DNA of 64,000 nucleotides, taken from the NCBI GenBank assembly GCA_049297395.1, contig JBAQUG010000499.1, forward strand, positions 1 to 64,000, written 5' to 3'. Positions 17,407 to 24,495 of this stretch are shown here, piece after piece. The translations under genes and the position numbers were made by a program. Below the pieces are notes generated by a model that worked only from the letters and a program-made list of their open reading frames with translations, had not been told where the DNA came from and did not search any database. The stretch's first letter is position 1; each line of letters begins with the position of its first letter. The stretch is from GWF2-50-93 sp049297395. Lineage in GTDB: Bacteria > Verrucomicrobiota > Lentisphaeria > Victivallales > GWF2-50-93.

Positions 17407-19419
17407 TTAAATTTTTAAAAGTTCATACAAAAGCTCAGCCTGCGAATAATCCGGGATGATCATGTCCGCGCCGGCTCTTATCAGGCGGCGGCGCTTCTGT
17501 TCGTTCAACCCGAACCTGCGCACCTCGTCGCTAGCGATCCCGATCGCCAGTCCGCCACGCTTGTTGATCTCGCGGATCTCGACCGGTCCGTCGCCGAACG
17601 CCACAATCTGCTTCGCGTTCTTAGGACCAATGTCCCTGACTATCCTGTCCATCACTATCTTCTTAGCTTCCTTCGTCACGTCGCCGACCGCGCCGTAGAT
17701 CCTGTTCTCGAACAGATTGGCATATCCGAGGGCCTTGGCTTCCTCTATTACGTCGTCCTCGTCCGAACCGCTTGCCATATAGAGTTTGATTCCCGACTTG
17801 TGGAATTTTTCCAGGAAAGGGACAACCCCCTTGATTGCGAAGTCATCTATGTTGAGTTCGCCGCGTTTGAGCTTCTCGACCCGTTTTGTCACAAGTTCAA
17901 GAAGTCCTTCATTGTAGATCTTCTTGTAGCCGAATTCGTCTAGGACATCCTTTTCAGGAACGAAACCGAATTCCTTCACGAGTTTCACTAGACCCTGCAT
18001 CTGGACGAGGGTCTGGACGCCGGTAGTGCTGTCGATGAATTTCCTGACGCGGTTCAAAACCTTGTGATAGGTGGATTCGTCGGCCTTGGCGTAGACCGGA
18101 CCCAGGATGGCCTTCATCATCATCGGTTCCATTATCTTCTCCCAGCCTTCGCGGAGTACGGAGATCGTGCCGTCGTGATCAAAGATGGCATGGGATATTT
18201 TTTCAATGCATATCGGTTCGCGCACAATCTCAATTTCCGAGTTCTTGTAATACTTCGCCGAACGGATATCATCGGCCTTTTCCGGAGTGAAGATGTAATC
18301 CGTGTCAGTCCCGATCTTCTTTATCTCCGCAGGAGACGCAGTGCCTGTCTGGTAGAGTTTCTGGACAGTGACGCCGGCGACGAAATTGCCGAATGTGGCG
18401 GCGGTCACAGGATCTGCTCCGCTGGCCATGGCGGCCGTGATTCCGGAGAGCATGCTGTCGCCTGCGCCGACCGGATCGGTCTTTTCAATTATATGGAGGC
18501 CGGGAACCACGGTTGTTTGTAATGCGTCAGTCTTACCGGGGTCGGTTCCAGGACTTCTTTCCGAGGCACGAGGGAAAAGTACGGAACTGACCCCGCGTTT
18601 TTGTAAAGACTGACGCATTACGGTTGTCTTTTTGTCTTCAATTACCAGGCATCCTCTGTCGCCCCTGGTGACGAATACTGTCTTCTTCCATTTCATGGAC
18701 AGCTTCATTCCTGCGGATTTCGCATCTTCCTCGGCTATCACATCGTCAGGTTCGCAGCTGCGTCCGCAGAGCTTGGAGGCTTCATAGGAGTTGAGCTTCC
18801 TGATTGTGCCCTGGTAGAGATCGCTGCAGCTGCGGCTGTCGAGCATGAAAAGTTTCTTCTTGTTGTCGGATATCAGGTTCTGGAGCCCCTTCTGGAAAGT
18901 CCTGGAAAGATGTATGCCGTCGGAAACCTGCTGGTTGATTATGACTGCGTCAAGACTCTTGATTTCCCTGGACAGGCAGGAAAGGAGTTTTGCTGCGACA
19001 TCATCGGAAAGCTTATTGTAATTGCCGAAATCGATCCGGTTTCCTTCGACGCCGTTGTCAACCGGCTTGATGTAGACATGCGTGTTCCATTTTTCATCCT
19101 GTTCGAGAAGACTTTCATGACTGATGCCAAGAGTCTTCATCAATGATCTCATCTGGTGGCCGAAAGGATCATGTCCGGTCACTCCGAAGACCGAGACCTT
19201 TTTCACGCCCATCGCCCTGAGGTTGTTCGCGACATTGCCGGCGCCGCCGAGGCTGTAGAGCTGGGTTTTGACGGGTTTCGTCGGAAGCTTAGTCTCCACC
19301 GAAATTTCCGACTTGTCCTTGTCGATGTTCCAGTACACGTCGAGACAGAAGTCGCCGATTATTCCGATGCGTGCGCCGACGATGGCTTTAAGGATTTTGT
19401 CCAAATCGATATTATGCAT
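17407..19419 (-). CDS. PfkB/RfaE-type sugar kinase fused to a HAD phosphatase
   Basis: Residues 1-~385 form a ribokinase-fold kinase close to the heptose-7-phosphate kinase half of HldE/RfaE: GGAGNVANNL at 58-67 and the catalytic GAGD with Asp321. Residues ~405-670 form a HAD hydrolase with DHDGT (Asp414, Asp416). HldE, GmhB and GmhA act together in ADP-heptose synthesis, so a kinase plus HAD phosphatase fusion fits a heptose-like sugar nucleotide route; this is inference. Residues ~267-303 are foreign: a palindromic DNA element has been inserted in frame. Removing it restores TTVVPG leading straight into the kinase's catalytic block. The cytidylyltransferase half of HldE is absent. Confidence 0.78.
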   Translation of the reverse strand: MHNIDLDKILKAIVGARIGIIGDFCLDVYWNIDKDKSEISVETKLPTKPVKTQLYSLGGAGNVANNLRAMGVKKVSVFGVTGHDPFGHQMRSLMKTLGISHESLLEQDEKWNTHVYIKPVDNGVEGNRIDFGNYNKLSDDVAAKLLSCLSREIKSLDAVIINQQVSDGIHLSRTFQKGLQNLISDNKKKLFMLDSRSCSDLYQGTIRKLNSYEASKLCGRSCEPDDVIAEEDAKSAGMKLSMKWKKTVFVTRGDRGCLVIEDKKTTVMRQSLQKRGVSSVLFPRASERSPGTDPGKTDALQTTVVPGLHIIEKTDPVGAGDSMLSGITAAMASGADPVTAATFGNFVAGVTVQKLYQTGTASPAEIKKIGTDTDYIFTPEKADDIRSAKYYKNSEIEIVREPICIEKISHAIFDHDGTISVLREGWEKIMEPMMMKAILGPVYAKADESTYHKVLNRVRKFIDSTTGVQTLVQMQGLVKLVKEFGFVPEKDVLDEFGYKKIYNEGLLELVTKRVEKLKRGELNIDDFAIKGVVPFLEKFHKSGIKLYMASGSDEDDVIEEAKALGYANLFENRIYGAVGDVTKEAKKIVMDRIVRDIGPKNAKQIVAFGDGPVEIREINKRGGLAIGIASDEVRRFGLNEQKRRRLIRAGADMIIPDYSQAELLYELLKI
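18510..18627. mobile_element. Palindromic element inserted in frame in the PfkB-HAD gene
   Basis: The segment 18517-18620 (104 bp) ends in inverted repeats TAATGCGTCAGTCTTAC and GTAAAGACTGACGCATTA, with inner arms GGGGTCGGTTCC and GGAACTGACCCC. It is bounded by a 7-bp direct repeat CGGTTGT at 18510-18516 and 18621-18627, as expected for a target-site duplication. Together 104 + 7 = 111 bp add exactly 37 codons without a stop. The encoded tract is Ser/Arg/Pro rich and unlike any kinase sequence. It carries no gene, so it must have been moved by enzymes encoded elsewhere. Confidence 0.8.
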
Positions 19420-19504
19420 TCTTAATTCCTATCCATTATATATTTTTTGTACTCAAAAAATATATTATATACGGTCTGCCGGAAAAATCATCACAACCGT
19501 GCTT

Positions 19505-20227
19505 TTATTTCAACTTGACAAGTTCCGCGCGGAATTTCATGGAAAGACCTGCAATATCTTCCTTCTTAAGATAATCGCCCAAGGAATCATATATGCCCTT
19601 GTCAGTAATGTCCTGGATCTTCATCCTGAGGAAATCAAAGAAAGCCTCGACTCCTGAGCCTCTGAAATAATCCTCTTTACGGACAAGCTTCGAATAAGAT
19701 GGTTTTTTGAGACGTTCTTTCAAGGTCTTGATGTCCGGATAGATTCCCATTGTGAGATAAAACCAGATATCGTAGACATCCCTTATGAGCCGTCGTTCAT
19801 TCCAGGCGGCCAACTTGTTTGCAAGGGCGACGGAATATTCAACCACAGGGATCAGCCGGGGCTGCAGGTCGAATTTCAGCGCAAGCTCCTTGTTGGAAAT
19901 TATTTGTATAGGCACCTCCATTGCAACCTTGGCTTCGATCTGGATTGAGGCATCACCCACCTTCAGGACAACGCGCAGACATTTAGAGTTGAGCGAGTAT
20001 TCAATTTTAGCACCATCTATTTCCTTGAGAGCCGAGATGACGTCTTCAACGATATCCTTCTTCGACTTGAAGGGAATGAAGACATAGTCCAGATCGTTTG
20101 TCAAACGCTCACAGCCGAGAATTCTCAAACTCATTCCTCCGCGCAGGACTGCCTTCCTGTCAAACTTCCTCGCAAACAGATCCATTACTTTTAAAAGCAG
20201 GGCTTCTTCCTTTATCATATTTTCCAT
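19505..20227 (-). CDS. abiEii: AbiEii-type nucleotidyltransferase toxin
   Basis: The 240-residue protein has the AbiEii/DUF1814 nucleotidyltransferase signature: RGGMSL at 29-34, the metal-binding pair Asp45 and Asp47 (NDLDY), and the later KLAAWNERRLIRDVYDIW block. Members of this family transfer nucleotides to tRNA or another target and arrest growth when the antitoxin is missing. It overlaps the upstream antitoxin gene by 13 bp, so translation is coupled. All recognisable active-site residues are kept. Confidence 0.85.
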   Translation of the reverse strand: MENMIKEEALLLKVMDLFARKFDRKAVLRGGMSLRILGCERLTNDLDYVFIPFKSKKDIVEDVISALKEIDGAKIEYSLNSKCLRVVLKVGDASIQIEAKVAMEVPIQIISNKELALKFDLQPRLIPVVEYSVALANKLAAWNERRLIRDVYDIWFYLTMGIYPDIKTLKERLKKPSYSKLVRKEDYFRGSGVEAFFDFLRMKIQDITDKGIYDSLGDYLKKEDIAGLSMKFRAELVKLK

Positions 20228-20805
20228 ATCCTCCTGAAAAAAGAGACAAAACGGCGGTCATATTTACTGAGATAGCCTGAAATGACCTTTGCCTTTAGTC
20301 CGTCCATATTTACATCGCTTTCCGGATCGAACGAAAATCTTCTGCCCTTGTAATAGAAGTAGCAGACATCAAGAAAAGCCTTTTCGGCTGAAGCGAACTT
20401 TATTCCATTGACGGTCTCGAATCCAAAATACAGGTCCGGGCTTATGCTAAGGTGCTCAACTATGCCTAGTTCACATTCGTAAACTCTCGGCCTTCCTATT
20501 TTGACAGCCTGGATTCTGCGGGCAGGAACAGACCCTATGATGACTTTGGATGCCAGCACCGTACCAGTCGAAATATATGAATCAGGGTTGATACGCGCAC
20601 TTATGGTCTCGAGCGCAGTGCCAGGCAAGGCGTATATCCCGCGCTTGACCTTGATCAGCACCTTGTCCTTTACGGCAGACTCGAGTTTCTTGAAAAGCGC
20701 AGCCTCGCTCTGTCCTCCAAAAACGACCTTCAAGTCCGGCATGGTTATTACGCCATCCAGTTCCGAACCCCATTTCTCAATATTTCTGACATCAATTGAT
20801 TTCAT
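20215..20805 (-). CDS. abiEi: AbiEi-type antitoxin / repressor
   Basis: The 196-residue protein begins with a winged-helix region (LFKKLESAVKDKVLIKVKRGIYALPG) typical of AbiEi antitoxins, followed by a conserved domain with YISTGTVLAS and ASAEKAFLDVCYF blocks. In the AbiE type IV system the antitoxin counteracts the toxin without binding it and represses the operon through inverted repeats in the promoter. Its start codon overlaps one arm of such a repeat. Confidence 0.82.
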   Translation of the reverse strand: MKSIDVRNIEKWGSELDGVITMPDLKVVFGGQSEAALFKKLESAVKDKVLIKVKRGIYALPGTALETISARINPDSYISTGTVLASKVIIGSVPARRIQAVKIGRPRVYECELGIVEHLSISPDLYFGFETVNGIKFASAEKAFLDVCYFYYKGRRFSFDPESDVNMDGLKAKVISGYLSKYDRRFVSFFRRIWKI

Positions 20806-20841
20806 TGACAGATACTATAATAAAGATATAGCAACTGTCAA
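20805..20841 (-). promoter_or_regulatory. abiE promoter within an inverted repeat
   Basis: On the minus strand TTGACA (20836-20841) and TATAGT (20814-20819) are 16 bp apart, a good sigma70 promoter. The arms TTGACAG (20805-20811) and CTGTCAA (20835-20841) form an inverted repeat flanking it, one covering the -35 and the other reaching the start codon. This matches autorepression by an AbiEi-type winged-helix protein. Confidence 0.65.
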
Positions 20842-20860
20842 TGTATAACCTTTAAAAATA

Positions 20861-21889
20861 TCAGACTTTCTCCTGTCGGCACAACCTGCGGAGCAGGGGA
20901 TAGATCTCCTCCGCAATCCGCATGAATCCGAGGTCGCTTGGATGGACGGCATCGAGAGAGCATTCATAATCGTCCCCTCCGAAGAGTCCGTCATGTTTGA
21001 CATAGTACATGTTTTTGAATCCTTTGCCCTTTAAATTGCGGAATATGAGGCGCATTTCCTTCCATTTTTCAGCAAGTTCCGACTTGCGTGCCGGAAGAAG
21101 CCACGAATTGGAGTAGGGGCATCCGTCTTCCACGAAGACAAGCGGTGTCCCAGGTCTTTTCCCACAGAGGAGCCGGAGGAAATTTTCGGCGCGTTCCCTG
21201 ACAAGTCCCGGATCCATGTTCGGGAGGGGATCGAGGATGTATGCTTTGGCGTTTATTTCGGAAATTAGATTTGCCATGGACTCCTCCATCCTGGCATTGC
21301 CGGAAAAGCCGAGGTTGATCACCGGATTGTCCAGCCATCTGCCGAGAATCGAGGAATAAACCATGCCGGGCCGGGACGCATAGGCTCCATGGATTATAGA
21401 ACTTCCATAGAAAACCAGGGGTTTCGCGCGGCGCGGCATGACGGGCTTGAAAAATGAATGTCCAGGGATTCCGATCTCGAGTTCTTCGAGAGGATTTCTC
21501 AGGGGCAGATAAAGGATGAACCTGCGTCTTCCTGGTTCCATTCCTTCGACGATGCATTGATTCTGGCTGCGTGCCGTTATCTTGCGGGCGGTTCCGGCCC
21601 ATTTCCATTCGCCTGCGGATTTCGCATACAGATCAAGTCCGCTGACGGCGCATGAGGAGAAGTCCGGTTCATTCAATTGTTCAAGCTTGAGTTTCCAGCG
21701 TGCATGGATGGAGGAGGCGTCAGTTTCAAAAAGGACGGACATTCCTGTAGGAGAATGGCTCAGATCCCAGACGGCGCTGGGTATGGTCTTTTCGGCCTTT
21801 GCTGGCAGGCGGTCGAAATACCGGATGGTGCCGCTCCAGGCTTTGCCTTCAATTCCCCAGTCCCTGATATTATGCCAAGATATATCCAT
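20861..21889 (-). CDS. SGNH/GDSL hydrolase with N-terminal GxDLY domain
   Basis: The 342-residue protein has a beta-sandwich N-terminal region carrying GLDLY, followed by an SGNH esterase domain: the nucleophile block VFYGSSIIHG, a Gly block NLGFSGNARME and the closing Asp-x-x-His in LDAVHPSDLGF. This two-domain layout is that of the PF14607/PF14606 carbohydrate esterases, probable deacetylases of sugars. No signal peptide is evident. It is monocistronic and divergent from the GntR/LacI regulator, which may control it. Confidence 0.82.
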   Translation of the reverse strand: MDISWHNIRDWGIEGKAWSGTIRYFDRLPAKAEKTIPSAVWDLSHSPTGMSVLFETDASSIHARWKLKLEQLNEPDFSSCAVSGLDLYAKSAGEWKWAGTARKITARSQNQCIVEGMEPGRRRFILYLPLRNPLEELEIGIPGHSFFKPVMPRRAKPLVFYGSSIIHGAYASRPGMVYSSILGRWLDNPVINLGFSGNARMEESMANLISEINAKAYILDPLPNMDPGLVRERAENFLRLLCGKRPGTPLVFVEDGCPYSNSWLLPARKSELAEKWKEMRLIFRNLKGKGFKNMYYVKHDGLFGGDDYECSLDAVHPSDLGFMRIAEEIYPLLRRLCRQEKV

Positions 21890-22023
21890 TTTGTTTAACT
21901 CCCCAGTTTTTTAATAAAAATATGTTCATCAACTAGACAAATTATACATTTATAAATTATTATGTCAAACGGAAATCAACTGAATATGTTTGAAAATTAA
22001 CTCATAAATAATTAAAATAGGCC

Positions 22024-22055
22024 TTGACATGTTAATTATTTTATTGTAAGATAAT
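22024..22055 (+). promoter_or_regulatory. Promoter and probable operator of the GntR/LacI regulator gene
   Basis: TTGACA (22024-22029) and TAAGAT (22047-22052) are 17 bp apart. An imperfect inverted repeat, ATTATTTTA-ttg-TAAGATAAT (22035-22055), covers the -10 element. Autoregulation through this site is likely. Confidence 0.6.
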
Positions 22056-22087
22056 GACCGACAACACAACAATAATGGAACGATTTT

Positions 22088-23263
22088 ATGGAAGACATGC
22101 TTAAGGGAATAACGAAGCAGGACAGGCTAGTAAGCCATTTCAAATCCCTGATAAGTTCAGGTGTCTACAAGTCCGGAGATCTTATCCCGCCTGAAATCAC
22201 ATTGGCCAGGGAATTCGGCGTCAACCGCAGCACTGTAGGGAAGGCCCTCGCCTCTCTTGCGAGTTCCGGCCTGCTTATAAGAAAACAGGGAAGTGGAACT
22301 TTCGTTTCCCAGGATTTGAAAGAATCAGGTATTCACAGCAATTTATTCACCGCCGCCAATACTTCATCCGTCTGCTCGTCTATTGCGTTGATAACTTCAG
22401 TTGATAAATCAGATCCCGCCCATAAAGTAAATTTTTTCAGCCAGATATTGTCTGGAATTGACAAGAACATGATGGATCTTGCTCCAAACTGCAAAATGTC
22501 TTTTTACAACCTGTATCCGACATCACTGATAAGCATGAAGTTGCTTTCCTCCCTCAAAGGTCTGGAAACGTCAGGAATCATATATTTTGACACCTCTGTT
22601 GAACCTTCAAATATTCCAGCAAATATCATTGCGCTTAAAAACTCCGGAATCCCGTTCGTCGTGACCGGACATGCAATTCATTGTCCTGAAGTTGACTCGG
22701 TCACCATCAGCCAGTCAGATTTCGGATTTATCGCCGCAAAACATCTCCTTGACAAGGGGCATCGGAATATTCTTTATGTAGTTCCTGAATTTACATGCGA
22801 ATGGCTTGAAAGAAGGATCGAAGGATTCAAGCAGGCCCTTATTGCTGCGGGAATGGAGCTTTCAGATAGAATGATCTTCAGGCATGGAAATGAAATTGCC
22901 CCTGTAGAATCCCTCGGTATCAAATCAGGGAAAGAAGCTGCTGAAATCATCACCAGGAAGATGATGAACTGTACGGGAATCGCAACTGTCAATGATGCAT
23001 ATGCGGCTGGCATGCTGGAGACGTTTAAGGATAAAGGAATTGATGTTCCCGGACAGGTTTCAATTGTCGGCACCGACGACGACTTCAATTTCAGGAGCAG
23101 GAACATGACAACTGTCAGACAGCCGAACAGGGAAACAGGTGAAGCTGCCGTAGAAATGCTCCTTCGCAAGCTCTCCGATGAAAAAGAGAGGGGATGCTAC
23201 GAAAAGCGCCTTGTAAAACCGAGGCTGATCGAAAGGAGTACGACAGCGAGGGTGAATGGGTGA
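22088..23263 (+). CDS. GntR-LacI chimeric regulator (AraR-like)
   Basis: The 391-residue protein couples a GntR winged helix at about 10-80 (GDLIPPEITLAREFGVNRST, then GSGTFV) to a LacI-type periplasmic-binding-fold effector domain from about 95 onward (KHLLDKGHRNILYV, VDSVTISQSDFGFIAAKHL, SIVGTDDDF). AraR of Bacillus has the same layout and senses arabinose. It heads a plus-strand group with a prepilin-like protein and the large GH42-like enzyme, and is divergent from an SGNH esterase gene; these are its likely targets. Confidence 0.88.
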   Translation: MEDMLKGITKQDRLVSHFKSLISSGVYKSGDLIPPEITLAREFGVNRSTVGKALASLASSGLLIRKQGSGTFVSQDLKESGIHSNLFTAANTSSVCSSIALITSVDKSDPAHKVNFFSQILSGIDKNMMDLAPNCKMSFYNLYPTSLISMKLLSSLKGLETSGIIYFDTSVEPSNIPANIIALKNSGIPFVVTGHAIHCPEVDSVTISQSDFGFIAAKHLLDKGHRNILYVVPEFTCEWLERRIEGFKQALIAAGMELSDRMIFRHGNEIAPVESLGIKSGKEAAEIITRKMMNCTGIATVNDAYAAGMLETFKDKGIDVPGQVSIVGTDDDFNFRSRNMTTVRQPNRETGEAAVEMLLRKLSDEKERGCYEKRLVKPRLIERSTTARVNG

Positions 23264-23600
23264 GTTGGAAGTTCGAAAGTTCTAAAATGCGGGAGATCGA
23301 AAGTTTTGTTGGAGTTTTTACCATTACAATTCCGTGTCATCCCAGAGGATGACGGATGGATGGATTGTTGGATGAATGGATTATTGGGTTTGAATTCAAG
23401 ATAAGGATAAAAAGGAAGGATTGGGAGAGAAATTCCAAAAGAGGCATTTCGGATTTTATGAATGTTCCTTTTTGTGTATATCTCTTTGATTTGCAACAAT
23501 CCAATCGTCCATGGGACGGCAGTGATGCGCAGAATAAAAAAATGGAGGTACGTATTCAATAAACTATGTCGTTTACTTAATCCGTACTAAAACTGTTGAT
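23264..23600. repeat. Gene-free stretch with a long inverted repeat
   Basis: The 408-nt gap after the regulator gene holds GTTCGAAAGTTC-type repeats (about 23268-23312) and an inverted pair GGATGGATTGTTG (23356-23371 region) versus CAACAATCCAATCGTCC (23494-23510). No promoter with a good consensus and no small reading frame with a ribosome site were seen. Confidence 0.4.
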
Positions 23601-23657
23601 TTCGCATTTATTAGATGTAAACATTCACTGGACTAACATAGTTCAGTGAATATTTAC
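23601..23657. repeat. Second copy of the 41-nt palindromic repeat
   Basis: GTAAACATTCACTGGAC (23617-23633) pairs with GTTCAGTGAATATTTAC (23641-23657). The element, with its TTATTAGAT tail, is an inverted copy of 12218-12276 with about five differences. It ends 14 nt before the start codon of the prepilin-like gene, so it would form a hairpin in the mRNA leader just ahead of the ribosome site. Confidence 0.75.
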
Positions 23658-23671
23658 AAATGGAGGGACAG

Positions 23672-24409
23672 ATGAAAGCAAAATTATTTACCCGAAGAAT
23701 GAAACAGATGAAAGGCAGGCATGCCTTTACTTTGATCGAACTCCTCGTGGTGATTGCGATCATCGCAATACTTGCGGCGATGCTGCTGCCGGCATTGAAA
23801 AACGCCCGTAACCAGGCTCAAGGTATCATCTGTATAGGTAATCTTGGTCAAATGTATACTGCCACATCTATATACACAATGGATTTCAATGACTGCCTTC
23901 CCGGTTCGGCTGACCCACTTGCTGCTTGGCACACGGCACGCCTTTCACTTGACACAAATGATTATATCAAAGGCTATAAGATGCGCTGTCCGTTGTATCC
24001 TTGGCGCGATAATGCCGATTATAATACAGATTACGTCAACACGAAAAACTACCTGGCATGCGAGTATGGTGTCAATGCCTGGGTCTGGTGCTATTTCTAT
24101 TGGATCGGCGGCTCTATCGTTAAAACCATGAAATTAAATGAAATTTCCGAGCCGTCGAGAGTTGGTATGTGGGTCGATGGCGGTTGGAGCGATGGGCTAC
24201 ACAGACCCGGTGCCTGGCTATGGACCGCCGGAGGATATAGCAGCTTGACCGACCCTGCTATTTATCCTGTTAGTAAATGGCACGGCAATGGACTTAACAT
24301 CGTGTCTTTTGACGGCCACGCCGCCCAAATGAGTACTGCTGACTTGACTGCTGTTGATGTTTCTGATAAAAGTAAGAATCAAAGCCCTTTCGCCCTGCCA
24401 AGGCCTTGA
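23672..24409 (+). CDS. Prepilin-type N-terminal domain protein
   Basis: The 245-residue protein starts with a basic leader and a type IV prepilin cleavage/methylation site (G-R-H-A-FTLIELLVVIAIIAI), a 20-residue hydrophobic helix, then a soluble domain ending in SFDGHAAQ, the H-x-DG type end of DUF1559-like proteins. Such proteins are very numerous in PVC bacteria; they may be pseudopilins of a type II secretion system or cell-envelope binding proteins. I chose the ATG at 23672, with GGAGG five bases upstream, not the ATG at 23660. It precedes the GH42-like gene by 86 nt. The usual acidic position 5 Glu (FTLIE) is kept. Confidence 0.85.
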   Translation: MKAKLFTRRMKQMKGRHAFTLIELLVVIAIIAILAAMLLPALKNARNQAQGIICIGNLGQMYTATSIYTMDFNDCLPGSADPLAAWHTARLSLDTNDYIKGYKMRCPLYPWRDNADYNTDYVNTKNYLACEYGVNAWVWCYFYWIGGSIVKTMKLNEISEPSRVGMWVDGGWSDGLHRPGAWLWTAGGYSSLTDPAIYPVSKWHGNGLNIVSFDGHAAQMSTADLTAVDVSDKSKNQSPFALPRP

Positions 24410-24495
24410 TATAGGTGAAATATTCATAAGCGAAGCTTCAGCTGTCTTAAATAACGGGACAGCAAAACTCGGGAAACGATAATTTGGGAGTAAAA

